Notes: generated by a model not told the origin, from the letters alone. 64,000 nt of DNA from RYN-133 sp963785425 (GCA_963785425.1 CAWAVG010000002.1:310001-374000); one strand, 5' to 3'. Shown: positions 42,410-51,039, numbered from the stretch's first letter. Translations and numbers: made by a program.

Positions 42410-42493
42410 TTATCCACAAATTTCGTGAACAACATGTGTAATACGACCTGCTTGCCGGATTTCGCCCGTTGTTTTGTGCACACCTGTGGATGA
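42410..42493. other. A/T-richer intergenic stretch with DnaA-box-like sites
   Basis: The 226-base gap between two divergent genes holds a perfect DnaA box TTATCCACA (42410-42418), a one-mismatch box on the other strand (TGTGGATGA, 42485-42493) and two further TGTGGAC words just downstream (42498-42517). The intervening bases are markedly A/T-rich for this genome. There is no dnaA or dnaN nearby, so this is not oriC. It could be a DnaA-regulated promoter or titration site; chance remains possible. Confidence 0.4.
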
Positions 42494-42597
42494 GGGTGTG
42501 GACGGCGTGTGGACTCTTCTGGGGACACAATGTGCGTGCATTTCCCCGGCGGCGTGGCGGCCCGAAACTGTCCGGACCCGAGGCTAGCGTCGTTTTC

Positions 42598-43245
42598 GTG
42601 ACCAGCAAGTCGAGCGCACTCGCGACGCCTGACGACACCGGACGCATGCGCGAGGTGGAGGTGCGGCGTAGCGCGAAGCGTCGGCGCACGGTGTCGGCCT
42701 ATCTCGACGGTCGGCGCATCGTGGTGCTCATTCCGTCGCGCTTCACCAAGGCAGAAGAAGCCCGCTGGGTACGCGAGATGGTCGACCGTCTCGACGCCGG
42801 CGCTCGCCGTCGCCGCGACGGCGGCGACGCCACCCTGGTACGCCGCGCCGCCGAACTGTCGACGAGCTACCTCGGCGGCCGCGCCCGCCCCGCGAGCGTG
42901 CGCTGGGTCAACAGCATGCGTACGCGCTGGGCGTCGTGCACACCGGCCGACGGCACGATCCGATTGTCCGAGCGGCTGCGCGACATGCCGCACTGGGTGC
43001 GTGACTACGTGCTGGTCCACGAGCTGGCGCACCTGCTCGTGCCGGGCCACGGGCCCGACTTCTGGGCGCTCGTGCAGCGCTACCCACGCACCGAACGGGC
43101 GCGGGGTTACCTCGACGGTGTCAGCGCCGCGGCCCACCTCGATCTCGCCGACGATCTCGCCGACGATCTCGCCGACGATCTCGCCGACGATCTCGCCGAC
43201 GGTGGGTGCGTCGAGCCCGGCGAGCAGGCGGCCGACACCGCGTAG
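42598..43245 (+). CDS. YgjP/DUF45-type (M48-like) metallopeptidase
   Basis: A 215-residue protein from GTG 42598. The zinc motif is LVHELAHLLVPGHGPDFW: HExxH plus a downstream His. Upstream VRWVNSMRTRWASCTPADGTIRLSERL is the signature strand-turn of the YgjP/SprT-like DUF45 family. It probably cleaves or binds a protein in the cytosol; no target is known. Its C-terminus is unusual: five perfect copies of a 12-bp unit encode LADD repeats just before the stop. The tail is acidic and likely disordered. Confidence 0.85.
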   Translation: MTSKSSALATPDDTGRMREVEVRRSAKRRRTVSAYLDGRRIVVLIPSRFTKAEEARWVREMVDRLDAGARRRRDGGDATLVRRAAELSTSYLGGRARPASVRWVNSMRTRWASCTPADGTIRLSERLRDMPHWVRDYVLVHELAHLLVPGHGPDFWALVQRYPRTERARGYLDGVSAAAHLDLADDLADDLADDLADDLADGGCVEPGEQAADTA

Positions 43246-44617
43246 CGGCGCTCAGGCCCCGTCGTCGTCCTTGCGGGCGTCCTTGCGGGTCGTCCTTGCG
43301 GGCGTCGTCGTCCTTGCGGGCGTCGTCGTCCTTGCGGGCGTCGTCGTCCTTGCGGGCGTCGTCGGCGGTGATCGTCTCGGCGGCGCCGACCGTGTCGGCG
43401 AATCCGAGCGGGTCGTCGAGGTCGTCGGCGCTCGGCAGCAGATCGGGATGCGACCAGATCGCGTCACGCCCGGCGATGCCGTGCTTCTCGGTGACCCCCC
43501 ACCACAGCGCTGCGGCCTCGCGCAGCCGGCGCGGGCGCAGTTCGAGCCCGACCAGGGTCGCGAACGTCTGCTCCGCCGGACCTCCGGTCGCGCGCCGGCG
43601 CCGTGACGCCTCGCGCAGCGCTTCCGCGCCGCCCATCCGCTCACCGGCGGCCGCGGCGACCACGGCGTCCACCCAACCCTCGACGAGCGCCAGCAGCGTC
43701 TCCAGGCGACGCAGGGCCGCCTGCTGCTCGGGCGTGGTCTGCGGCTCGAACAGCCCGCCGGACAGCGCGTCCTGCACGCTCTGCGGGTTGGCCGGGTCGA
43801 CCTCGCCCATCGCCCGCTCGATGGCCGAGAGATCGACCGTGATGCCCTGCGCGTACGCGCCGACCGTGTCGAGCATGCGCTGCCTCAGCCACGGAACGTG
43901 CGCGAACAGCCGCTGGTGCGCGGCTTCGCGCAGCGCGAGGTAGAGGCGCACCTCGTCGGCAGGCCGCTCCAATCCCTCGCCGAAGCCGCTCACGTTGGCG
44001 GGGACGAGCGCGGCCACGCCGGTCGGACCCAGTGGCAGTCCGACGTCGGTGGAGGCGACGACCTCGCGCGCGAGTCCGGACAGACCCTGGCCCACCTGCG
44101 CGCCGAACATCAATCCGCCGACCTGGTTCATGATCGCCCCGATGCCGCCGGGCGGGAGCATGCCGCGCAACGGACCCAACGCCTCGAGCTGAAACGCGTC
44201 GGACTCGCCGCTCTCGCTGCCCTCGCCCGTCGGTAACGCCGAGGACATCGCGGCGACGACCCGCTCGGCAACCGGGTCGCACAGGCTGCGCCAGACCGGC
44301 AACGTCCTGTCCAGCCACTCGTGCCGCGTCCAGGCCTCGATCGTCCCGACGCCCGACGGCAGTTCGGTGACCTCGTCGAGCCACAGATCGGCCAGCCGGA
44401 TTGCATCGGCGACCGCCGTGCGTTCGTCGGGGGACGGCTCCGGGTCGTCGCCCGCGAGGCCCTGCCCGGCCAGTTGCCGGGCCAGATCCCAGTTGACCGC
44501 GCCGCCCTGCCAGTTCAGAAGTTGTTGCAGCTGCGCGAACATGCCGCCGAGATCGCCCGGCTGGTTCGGATCGCCACCGCTGCCCGGGCCGAAGCCGAAC
44601 GGCATGTCGTTGCTCAT
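43121..44617 (-). CDS. DUF2342 zinc-dependent protease-like protein, tail probably frameshifted
   Basis: From ATG 44617 (MSNDMPFGFGPGSGGD), a mostly helical protein of the DUF2342 / putative hydrolase family. Typical parts are the Gly-rich start, GLMFGAQVGQGLSGLAREV, LYLALREAAHQRLFAHVPWL and AEQTFATLVGLELRPRRLREAAALW near the end. The central EAAHQRLF replaces a metalloprotease-like motif, so activity is uncertain. The tail consists of DARKDD repeats; at 43290 one extra base breaks the period, and the printed frame then runs 131 bases beyond into the convergent gene as RRD repeats. Removing the base gives a stop at 43252-43254 and 454 residues. The M. tuberculosis homologue is Rv3195. Confidence 0.85.
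   Translation of the reverse strand: MSNDMPFGFGPGSGGDPNQPGDLGGMFAQLQQLLNWQGGAVNWDLARQLAGQGLAGDDPEPSPDERTAVADAIRLADLWLDEVTELPSGVGTIEAWTRHEWLDRTLPVWRSLCDPVAERVVAAMSSALPTGEGSESGESDAFQLEALGPLRGMLPPGGIGAIMNQVGGLMFGAQVGQGLSGLAREVVASTDVGLPLGPTGVAALVPANVSGFGEGLERPADEVRLYLALREAAHQRLFAHVPWLRQRMLDTVGAYAQGITVDLSAIERAMGEVDPANPQSVQDALSGGLFEPQTTPEQQAALRRLETLLALVEGWVDAVVAAAAGERMGGAEALREASRRRRATGGPAEQTFATLVGLELRPRRLREAAALWWGVTEKHGIAGRDAIWSHPDLLPSADDLDDPLGFADTVGAAETITADDARKDDDARKDDDARKDDDARKDDPQGRPQGRRRGLSAATRCRPPARRARRTHRRRDRRRDRRRDRRRDRRRDRGGPRR
43141..43200. repeat. 12-bp minisatellite, 5 perfect copies
   Basis: GATCTCGCCGAC is repeated five times without mismatch in 43141-43200, in frame, encoding DLAD repeats at the C-terminus of the metallopeptidase gene. 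Perfect identity points to recent slippage and probable length variation between strains. Confidence 0.97.
43269..43356. repeat. 18-bp tandem repeat with irregular copies
   Basis: CCTTGCGGG words begin at 43269, 43281, 43294, 43312, 43330 and 43348. Spacings are 12, 13, 18, 18 and 18. The repeat encodes DARKDD on the minus strand at the end of the DUF2342 gene. The 13-base step is the only one that breaks frame and marks the likely indel. Confidence 0.95.
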
Positions 44618-44728
44618 GGAAGCCACGCTAATCCTGACGAGCGAGCGGCGCGCACGGTTCCGTTGCTCGATGCGTGCGCTCAGCGTTGCGCCGACGGCGA
44701 ACGGGCCGCGCCGGATACGGTTCGCGAC

Positions 44729-44947
44729 ATGACGTGGGCCTTGTGGCTGGCCGTGCCGGTGGGCGCCACCGCCGTCGCCGCGCTGTGGGCCTGGTGGCGC
44801 GGGTATCGCATGCGGCGGGCCGACCGTCCGCTCGGCACCGAAGCCGCTGTGCGCGCCCACAGCCGATACCTTGAAGCGCTCACGATTCCCGCTCGCAGCG
44901 CCGGGCGTCCCGACCGCGCCGAGCCGCCGGATACCCTCACCGGGTGA
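44729..44947 (+). CDS. small single-span membrane protein
   Basis: A 72-residue ORF from ATG 44729. It begins with a membrane segment (MTWALWLAVPVGATAVAALW, then AWWRGYRMRRADRP) and continues as a short basic-to-neutral cytoplasmic tail. Its stop overlaps the GTG of the PDZ/Lon gene (GTGA), so the two are coupled. No family is recognised. Confidence 0.6.
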   Translation: MTWALWLAVPVGATAVAALWAWWRGYRMRRADRPLGTEAAVRAHSRYLEALTIPARSAGRPDRAEPPDTLTG

Positions 44948-46017
44948 CGAGTGCGACGGGCGGCCTGAGCCGTCGGGTGCGCACACTGATCGTCTGCGGC
45001 GGACTGTTCGCGCTGCTGCTGATCCTCACGATGACCTTGCCGGTGCCCTACGTCATCCTGTCTCCGGGCCCGACGTGCAACACGCTGCAGACGTGCCCGG
45101 GCGAGAGCCAGCAGATCATCCAGGTCGTCGGCCACCGGACATTGCAGACGTCCGGCAATCTCAACCTGACGACCGTGAGCTACTCGACGAGCCGGCTCAC
45201 CGTGTTCGACGCGCTGCGCGCGTGGATCGCCGGTGACGAAGCGGTGGTACCGCGCTCGGCGCTGTTCCCGCCGGGACAGACGACCCAGCAGGTCAACACC
45301 GAGAACACCAACGAATTCAGCGCCTCCCAGGACGACGCCGTGGTTGCCGCCGCCTGCGCGCTCGGTTACAAGAAGGCGTTCGGCGTGCTCAGCGTCATCG
45401 ACAAGGGCCCGTCACAGGGCATCCTGCGTCCGGGCGACGTGCTGCAGACCGTCGACGGCAAGGCGGTCGACGCGTACCCGCGTCTCAAGGCGATCCTGTC
45501 CGCCGAGAAGCCAGGGACGTCGGTGCGGGTCACCTTCGTGCGCAACACCAGCCCGACCGCCGGCACCCGACACGCGGTGACGGTCAAGCTCGGCGCGCCG
45601 CCGAAGGGCTCGCCGGGAGCCTCGATGGGCATCACCGTCCCGCAGACGCCGCAGTGTCTGGCGCCGTACGAGGTGAATCTCGGTCTCAACGACGAGATCG
45701 GCGGTCCGTCGGCCGGGATGATGTTCGCGCTCGGCATCATCGACAAGGTCTCCGAGGACCTGACCAAGGGCCGCTTCATCGCCGGGACGGGCACGATCTC
45801 GCCGAATGGCGCTGTGGGGCCGATCGGGGGCATCCAGCTCAAGATGATCGCGGCGCGGCGCGCGGGCGCGACGTTGTTCCTCGCCCCGGCGGGCAATTGC
45901 AGCGATGTGACGGGCGCGATCCCGTCCGGTCTGCAGGTCGTCAAGGTCTCCACGTTGCGCGGCGCGATCGATGCCCTGCGCGCGAGTGCGAAAGGACAGC
46001 CCGTCCCCAGTTGCTGA
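44944..46017 (+). CDS. YlbL-family PDZ-Lon membrane protease
   Basis: A 357-residue protein from GTG 44944. One N-terminal membrane segment (LIVCGGLFALLLILTMTLPVPY) is followed by a PDZ domain (about 150-230; KGPSQGILRPGDVLQTVDGK) and a Lon-type S16 protease domain with catalytic Ser in GGPSAGMMFALG and Lys in GPIGGIQLKMIAARRAG. It faces outside the membrane. YlbL-type proteases degrade cell-division inhibitors or envelope proteins in Bacillus; the actinobacterial role is less clear. The M. tuberculosis homologue (Rv3194c) lies beside the UPF0182 gene, as here. Confidence 0.92.
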   Translation: MTSATGGLSRRVRTLIVCGGLFALLLILTMTLPVPYVILSPGPTCNTLQTCPGESQQIIQVVGHRTLQTSGNLNLTTVSYSTSRLTVFDALRAWIAGDEAVVPRSALFPPGQTTQQVNTENTNEFSASQDDAVVAAACALGYKKAFGVLSVIDKGPSQGILRPGDVLQTVDGKAVDAYPRLKAILSAEKPGTSVRVTFVRNTSPTAGTRHAVTVKLGAPPKGSPGASMGITVPQTPQCLAPYEVNLGLNDEIGGPSAGMMFALGIIDKVSEDLTKGRFIAGTGTISPNGAVGPIGGIQLKMIAARRAGATLFLAPAGNCSDVTGAIPSGLQVVKVSTLRGAIDALRASAKGQPVPSC

Positions 46018-46147
46018 GCCGCGGCGCAGCGTCGGGTAACGACGTGGCATAGGTCGCCGTGGAACCGGCGCGCGTGCCGGTACGTTGTCAACGCGTTCGA
46101 GATCGAAATCGAGCCCGAGTCTTCGCCAGTCGTCAAGGAGCCGCCCT

Positions 46148-49099
46148 GTGGCCATGCGGCCGCCCATCCCGAACATCGCGCTGTCGCGGCGCGCCAAGAT
46201 CGCGCTGTGGACGGTAGCGATCCTGATCGTCCTGATCGTGGCGCTCGTGCAGCTGACCGGGGTCTACATCAACTTCCTGTGGTTCCGCTCTCTCGGCTTC
46301 AGCGGCGTCTACACGACGATCTTCTGGACACGGGCGACGCTGTTCGCGATCTTCGGCGTGCTGATGGCGTTGATCCTCGGCGGCAACATCGTGATCGCCT
46401 ACCTGCTGAGCCCGCCGTTCCGTCCGATGTCGGCCGAGCAGCAGAACATCGAGCGCTACCGCACCGTGCTCGAACCGCGCCGCTTTCTCGTGCTGGCTGC
46501 GATCTGTGTCATCGCCCTGTTCTCGGCCGGGTTGTCCGCGCAGAACAACTGGGCCACCTGGCAACTGTGGCTGCACGGTTCGTCGTTCGGCCAGACCGAT
46601 CCGCAGTTCCACATGGACGTGTCGTTCTATGCGTTCGACTACCCGGCATACCGGCTGTTGCTCGGATTCGGCTTCACCGCGCTCGTGTTCGCCATCCTGT
46701 TGTCGGCGATGGTCCACTATCTGACCGGCGCCATCCGGCTGCAGACACCGGGCCCGAAGGTCACGCCCGCCGCGCGGCGCCACCTGACGCTGCTGGTGTT
46801 CGTCTTCGTGCTGCTGAAGGCGATCGCCTACTGGCTCGACCGGTACGGGCTGGTGTTCTCCGACCGCAGCAAGTTCACCGGCGCCTCGTACACCGACGTC
46901 CACGCGGTGCTGCCGGCCCGCACGATCCTGTTCTGGATCGCGCTCATCATCGCCGCCGGACTGATCGCGAGCCTGTGGCTGCGTAACTCGATGCTGCCCG
47001 CCATCGCGTTCGTCTCGATGCTCGTGCTGAGCATCCTGATCAGCGGCATCTACCCGGCGATACTGCAGGGCGTCTCTGTGAAGCCGAATGCCGCGCAGAA
47101 AGAGGCGCTGTACATCGAGCGAAACATCAACGCGACTCGCGCGGCCTACGGAATCGGCGACGACAAGGTCGACTACAAGCAGTACGCGGCCCTCGACAGT
47201 CCAAAAGCATCAGCTCTGTCACTGTCAAATCCGACGGTCGGCAACATCCGGATCCTCGACCCGAACGAGATCACCCAGGCCTTCACTCAGCAGCAACGAA
47301 TCAAGAACGTCTACGGCTTCCCGGCCAAGCTCGACATCGACCGGTACAACTTGAGCGGAACGCCCAGCGGCGAGCAGGACTACGTCGTGGGCGTGCGAGA
47401 ACTCGACAACGCGAGTCTGAACGGTACTCAGCTGAACTGGATCAGCCAGCACACCGTGTACACGCACGGCTACGGGTTCGTCGCCGCGCCGGCGAATTCG
47501 GACGTCACCAACGATGCGTCCTTGTACTCGGCCGGCGACATCCCGCCGAGCGGCCCGCTCAGTGCCGGACTGAAGCAGCCTGAGGTGTACTACGGCGAGC
47601 TACTCCCGGACTACTCGATCGTGGGAGCGAAGGGGAAGAGCTCTGAGTACAACGCCAGCGACGGTCCGCGAATCAGCTACCAGGGCGGCGGTGGCGTCCC
47701 GCTGTCGAGCTTCATGACCCGGCTTGCGTTCGCGGTCAACTACAAGCAGACGAACTTCGTCCTCAACGACGTGGCGAGCGGAAACGGTGCCCACATCATC
47801 TTCAATCGCGATCCCCGCGTGATGGTGCAGAAGGTCGCTCCGTTCTTGAAGGTCGACGGCGATCCGTACCCGTTCATCGGGCCGAACGGCGACATCGAGT
47901 GGATGGTCGACGGATACACCACCATGGACGGTTTCCCGTACTCGCAGCACAACTCGTTGTCGACGCTGACCTCGGATTCATTGTCCACGAATGACAAGAC
48001 CGCACGTCAGCCCAATGACCAGATCAACTACATCCGCAACTCGGTCAAGGCGACGGTCGACGCCTACACAGGCAAGGTCACGTTGTACGCATGGGACCCG
48101 ACCGACCCACTCCTCAAGGCATGGATGAGCGTGTTCCAAGGCCTCGTTCAACCGCGGTCGTCCATGCCAAGCGACGTGATGGCGCATGTGCGGTACCCCG
48201 AGGACCTGTTCAAGGTACAGCGATCACTCCTCGGCACCTACCACGTGGATAACGCGCAAACCTTCTATTCGTCGACCGACAAGTGGACGGTCCCGGTCGA
48301 CCCGAACACAGGCGGAGCCAACCAGCCGCCGTACTACGTGGTTGCGGCCGCGCCTGGAAGCAATGACCTGACGACACCGCAGTTCCAACTGACGACTCCC
48401 ATGATCGTCAACAACAACCAGAATATGGCTGCCTATCTCAGCGTCGACAGCGATCCCGGTCCGAATTACGGCAGGATCACGGCGTTGACTGTTCCTTCGG
48501 ACCGAGCGACGAGGGGTCCCGAGCTGGTCGCGAGCATCCTCAAGAGCAATCCGACCATCTCGCAGAACATAACATTGCTCAATGGAGCCGGTGGCGGGTC
48601 GGAGATACTCGACGGAAACCTGCTCACTCTGCCGGTCGGCAATTCATTCCTGTATGTGGAGCCTCTTTACGTTCAGGCTACGGCGAGCAACGCCTCCTAT
48701 CCGCAGCTTGCTCGTGTCCTCGTGGTGTACGGGAACCGTGACAGCATCGGGTTCGAGCCTTCGCTCTCGCAGGCGCTCACCGACCTGCAACCGGGCCATA
48801 CCCTAGGCGAACAACTGCCGGGCAACGGTGTGTCGACTCGCGGCAACGGTGGAAGCGGTGGCACCAAACCGCCACCAAAGTCGTCCACGAGTCCTGGACC
48901 GACTCCACCGCCGGCCAGTGGGTCGTCGGTCGGCGAGCAGCAGGTGCGAGACGCCATCCAGGCTGCTCAGCGGGCATTGCAGAAGGAACAAGAGCTACTC
49001 AACCAGTACTTCAGTCAGCAATCGAGCAGTTCACCGCCCAAGTCACCGTCCACGTCGCCGTCGAGCGCGCCGAAGCCCAGCGGGTCGACGCATCGCTGA
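46148..49099 (+). CDS. UPF0182 large membrane protein
   Basis: A 983-residue protein. GTG 46148 follows AAGGAG by seven bases; ATG 46154 is the only other close start. The first 330 residues contain about seven membrane helices (ALWTVAILIVLIVALVQL first), followed by a very large extracytoplasmic part with the family segment YPEDLFKVQRSLLGTYHV. The end is a coiled stretch (VRDAIQAAQRALQKEQELL) and a Ser/Pro/Lys-rich tail. The function of UPF0182 is unknown; it is almost universal in actinobacteria. From about 47.1 kb the DNA is visibly less GC-rich than the 5' part and neighbours. Confidence 0.9.
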   Translation: MAMRPPIPNIALSRRAKIALWTVAILIVLIVALVQLTGVYINFLWFRSLGFSGVYTTIFWTRATLFAIFGVLMALILGGNIVIAYLLSPPFRPMSAEQQNIERYRTVLEPRRFLVLAAICVIALFSAGLSAQNNWATWQLWLHGSSFGQTDPQFHMDVSFYAFDYPAYRLLLGFGFTALVFAILLSAMVHYLTGAIRLQTPGPKVTPAARRHLTLLVFVFVLLKAIAYWLDRYGLVFSDRSKFTGASYTDVHAVLPARTILFWIALIIAAGLIASLWLRNSMLPAIAFVSMLVLSILISGIYPAILQGVSVKPNAAQKEALYIERNINATRAAYGIGDDKVDYKQYAALDSPKASALSLSNPTVGNIRILDPNEITQAFTQQQRIKNVYGFPAKLDIDRYNLSGTPSGEQDYVVGVRELDNASLNGTQLNWISQHTVYTHGYGFVAAPANSDVTNDASLYSAGDIPPSGPLSAGLKQPEVYYGELLPDYSIVGAKGKSSEYNASDGPRISYQGGGGVPLSSFMTRLAFAVNYKQTNFVLNDVASGNGAHIIFNRDPRVMVQKVAPFLKVDGDPYPFIGPNGDIEWMVDGYTTMDGFPYSQHNSLSTLTSDSLSTNDKTARQPNDQINYIRNSVKATVDAYTGKVTLYAWDPTDPLLKAWMSVFQGLVQPRSSMPSDVMAHVRYPEDLFKVQRSLLGTYHVDNAQTFYSSTDKWTVPVDPNTGGANQPPYYVVAAAPGSNDLTTPQFQLTTPMIVNNNQNMAAYLSVDSDPGPNYGRITALTVPSDRATRGPELVASILKSNPTISQNITLLNGAGGGSEILDGNLLTLPVGNSFLYVEPLYVQATASNASYPQLARVLVVYGNRDSIGFEPSLSQALTDLQPGHTLGEQLPGNGVSTRGNGGSGGTKPPPKSSTSPGPTPPPASGSSVGEQQVRDAIQAAQRALQKEQELLNQYFSQQSSSSPPKSPSTSPSSAPKPSGSTHR

Positions 49100-49158
49100 G
49101 CGCGGCGAGGGCCGGTGTGGAGCAACTACACCCTGTTCGCTAAGCTTGGTGCTACCGC

Positions 49159-49232
49159 CGCGGGGTGGAGCAGCTCGGTAGCTCGCTGGGCTCATAACCC
49201 AGAGGTCGCAGGTTCAAATCCTGCCCCCGCTA
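49159..49232 (+). tRNA. initiator tRNA-fMet (CAT)
   Basis: A 74-nt cloverleaf with acceptor CGCGGGG/CCCCGCT, D-arm GAGCAGCTCGGTAGCTC, anticodon arm CTGGGCTCATAACCCAG and T-arm GCAGGTTCAAATCCTGC. Two initiator features are present: the first acceptor pair is mismatched (C1 x U72), and three consecutive G:C pairs close the anticodon stem. The 3' CCA is not encoded. Confidence 0.95.
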
Positions 49233-49239
49233 CGAGATG

Positions 49240-49275
49240 GATGGTCCCGGTCGGGAATACCCGGCCGGGACCATC
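49240..49275 (+). terminator. intrinsic terminator after the initiator tRNA
   Basis: GATGGTCCCGGTCGGG (49240-49255) pairs with CCCGGCCGGGACCATC (49260-49275), 16 bp with one G-T pair and loop AATA, followed by TTTGT. It begins eight bases after the tRNA. Confidence 0.85.
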
Positions 49276-49309
49276 TTTGTGCTCCGGATGTCGCGCAGCG
49301 TGCGCATTC

Positions 49310-49338
49310 TTGACCGTTGCAATTCGGCATTGTGCAGT
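49310..49338 (+). promoter_or_regulatory. candidate lsr2 promoter
   Basis: TTGACC (49310-49315) followed 17 bases later by TGCAGT (49333-49338) resembles a SigA promoter with a weak -10. The surrounding region to the lsr2 start is comparatively A/T-rich, which fits silencing by Lsr2 itself. By eye only. Confidence 0.3.
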
Positions 49339-49412
49339 GGGCTTTCCGGCTTCGACGCCATGTTGTGCACACTTCGCTCTCAGCGCATGTGAACTCGTGG
49401 TTCAATACCGTC

Positions 49413-49748
49413 ATGGCGAAACAAACCGTAGTCACCGAACTACTCGTCGACGACCTTGACGGTTCGACGGCCGATCGCACCATCAACTTTTCCTGGGAAG
49501 GCACGTCTTACGAAATCGAGTTGTCCCGCAAGAACGCGGTCGCTTTCGAGAAGGCGATGAAGCCCTATGTCGACGCCGCGCGCCGGACGCGCAGTGGTGG
49601 CCGGGCGCGCCGCGCCGGAAATTCGCGAGGCGGAAAGCGCGACCTGAGTTCAATTCGCGACTGGGCCGCGAAGAACGGTTTCGAGGTGTCCGCGCGAGGC
49701 CGGATCGCTGCCTCGGTGATCGACGCGTACGAGGCCGCGCACCACTGA
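49413..49748 (+). CDS. lsr2: Lsr2: nucleoid-associated xenogeneic silencer
   Basis: A 111-residue H-NS-like protein from ATG 49413. The N-terminal dimerisation strand-helix unit reads VTELLVDDLDGSTADRTINF and YEIELSRKNAVAFEKAM. A basic linker (RRTRSGGRARRAG) joins the DNA-binding domain SSIRDWAAKNGFEVSARGRI, where RGR is the AT-hook-like minor-groove motif. Lsr2 coats and bridges A/T-rich DNA and silences horizontally acquired genes. No operon partner. Confidence 0.96.
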   Translation: MAKQTVVTELLVDDLDGSTADRTINFSWEGTSYEIELSRKNAVAFEKAMKPYVDAARRTRSGGRARRAGNSRGGKRDLSSIRDWAAKNGFEVSARGRIAASVIDAYEAAHH

Positions 49749-49834
49749 TTCGCCGGGTACCACTCATGGCCGCACCTGCGGACCGATAGCCGGTTTCGGA
49801 CCAGCACCTGCGGATCGCGCGCTACAGTCGCTGC

Positions 49835-50251
49835 ATGCCCTCCTACCGCTTGCGTGAAGCGGCCGAGCTGCTCGGGGTCAGCGACGACACGGTGCGTCGC
49901 TGGGCCGACACCGGCCGGCTGGCCACTGGCAGTGATGCCACCGGACGGCGCGTGGTCGACGGCGCGATCCTCGCGCGGTTCGCCGAGCGCAACGCCGGCG
50001 CCGTCCCGGACGTAGGTCCGGTCGCGCGCGAGTCGGCGCGCAACCGGTTCGTCGGACTCGTGACGCGCGTCGTCCGCGACACCGTCATGGCGCAGGTCGA
50101 GATGCAGTGCGGCCCGTACCGCGTCGTGTCGCTGATGAGCCGGGAGGCCGCCGACGAACTCGGCCTCAAACCGGGCGTGCGCGCGGTCGCGTCGGTGAAG
50201 TCGACCAACGTCGTCGTCGAGGTCTCGGAGCTCCCGGACGAGCTGCAATGA
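49835..50251 (+). CDS. HTH-TOBE molybdate-binding regulator-like protein
   Basis: A 138-residue protein that joins a MerR/excisionase-type helix-turn-helix (YRLREAAELLGVSDDTVRRWADTGRL) to one TOBE/Mop domain (ESARNRFVGLVTRVVRDTVMAQVEMQCG and LGLKPGVRAVASVKSTNVVVE). Mop domains bind molybdate. The stop overlaps modA (ATGA), so it heads the molybdate transport operon. It probably senses molybdate and controls the operon, or stores molybdate. Confidence 0.88.
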   Translation: MPSYRLREAAELLGVSDDTVRRWADTGRLATGSDATGRRVVDGAILARFAERNAGAVPDVGPVARESARNRFVGLVTRVVRDTVMAQVEMQCGPYRVVSLMSREAADELGLKPGVRAVASVKSTNVVVEVSELPDELQ

Positions 50252-51039
50252 GAATCTCTGCTGCACGGCGGTCGACGCTCGCCCTGTTGGCGTCCGCGGC
50301 GCTGGGCATCAGTGCCTGCTCGTCCTCGGCCGGCTCCTCGCACACCACCGGCCCGAGCGGCGCGCTGTCAGGCACGATCACGGTGTTCGCGGCGTCGTCG
50401 CTGAAAGAGGCATTCACGACGCTCGGCGACTCGTTCACCGAGCTACACCCGGGCACGAAGGTTACGTTCAACTTCGATGCCAGCTCCTCCCTGGCCGAGT
50501 CGATCACCCAGGGCCAGCAGTCGGATGTGTTCGCGTCCGCATCTACGAAGAACATGGACACCGTCGTGCAGGCGGGTGACGCGGACAAGCCGACGAACTT
50601 CGTAAAGAACCGCATGGAGATCGCGACACCGCCGGGCAACCCCGCCAAAATCACGACGGTGAGCGACCTCGCAAAACCGGGCGTCAAGGTCGCCCTGTGC
50701 GATCCTGCCGTTCCGTGCGGTTCGACCGCGCTCGAGGTGTTCCAGAACGCCAAGGTCACGGTCAAGGCGACCGCGAGCGAACCGGACGTGAAGTCGACCC
50801 TCGGTGTCGTCGAGACGAAAGAGGTCGACGCCGGAATGGTCTACGTGACCGACGTGCGTGCCGCCGGCAGTTCGGTCACGGGCGTCACCATTCCCGACAA
50901 CCTCAACGCCAGCACAACGTACCCGATCGCGGTGCTGAAGAAGTCGACCCACCGCGATGTGGCACAGGCGTGGGTCGACTACGTCCTGTCGCCGGACGGG
51001 CAGAAGGTGTTGACCGCGGACGGCTTCCTCAAACCGTGA
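50248..51039 (+). CDS. modA: ModA: molybdate-binding lipoprotein
   Basis: A 263-residue periplasmic-type binding protein with a lipoprotein signal (MRISAARRSTLALL, lipobox GISAC). Typical segments are ITVFAASSLKEAF, FDASSSLAESITQGQQSDVFASAS and VPCGSTALEVF. It delivers molybdate or tungstate to ModB on the outer membrane face. ATG 50248 overlaps the previous gene; its stop overlaps modB (GTGA). Confidence 0.93.
   Translation: MRISAARRSTLALLASAALGISACSSSAGSSHTTGPSGALSGTITVFAASSLKEAFTTLGDSFTELHPGTKVTFNFDASSSLAESITQGQQSDVFASASTKNMDTVVQAGDADKPTNFVKNRMEIATPPGNPAKITTVSDLAKPGVKVALCDPAVPCGSTALEVFQNAKVTVKATASEPDVKSTLGVVETKEVDAGMVYVTDVRAAGSSVTGVTIPDNLNASTTYPIAVLKKSTHRDVAQAWVDYVLSPDGQKVLTADGFLKP

Noticed and set aside
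42410..42517. Chromosomal replication origin
   Set aside because: DnaA-like boxes are few and there is no dnaA, dnaN, recF, gyrB or rpmH gene; only a possible DnaA-binding site is claimed.
43141..43356. CRISPR array from the 12- and 18-bp repeats
   Set aside because: Units are directly adjacent with no spacers and are in coding frame; no cas genes are present.
49159..49232. Integration site (att) of a mobile element at the tRNA
   Set aside because: No integrase or direct repeat of the tRNA 3' end was found in the neighbouring sequence; the downstream hairpin is an ordinary terminator.
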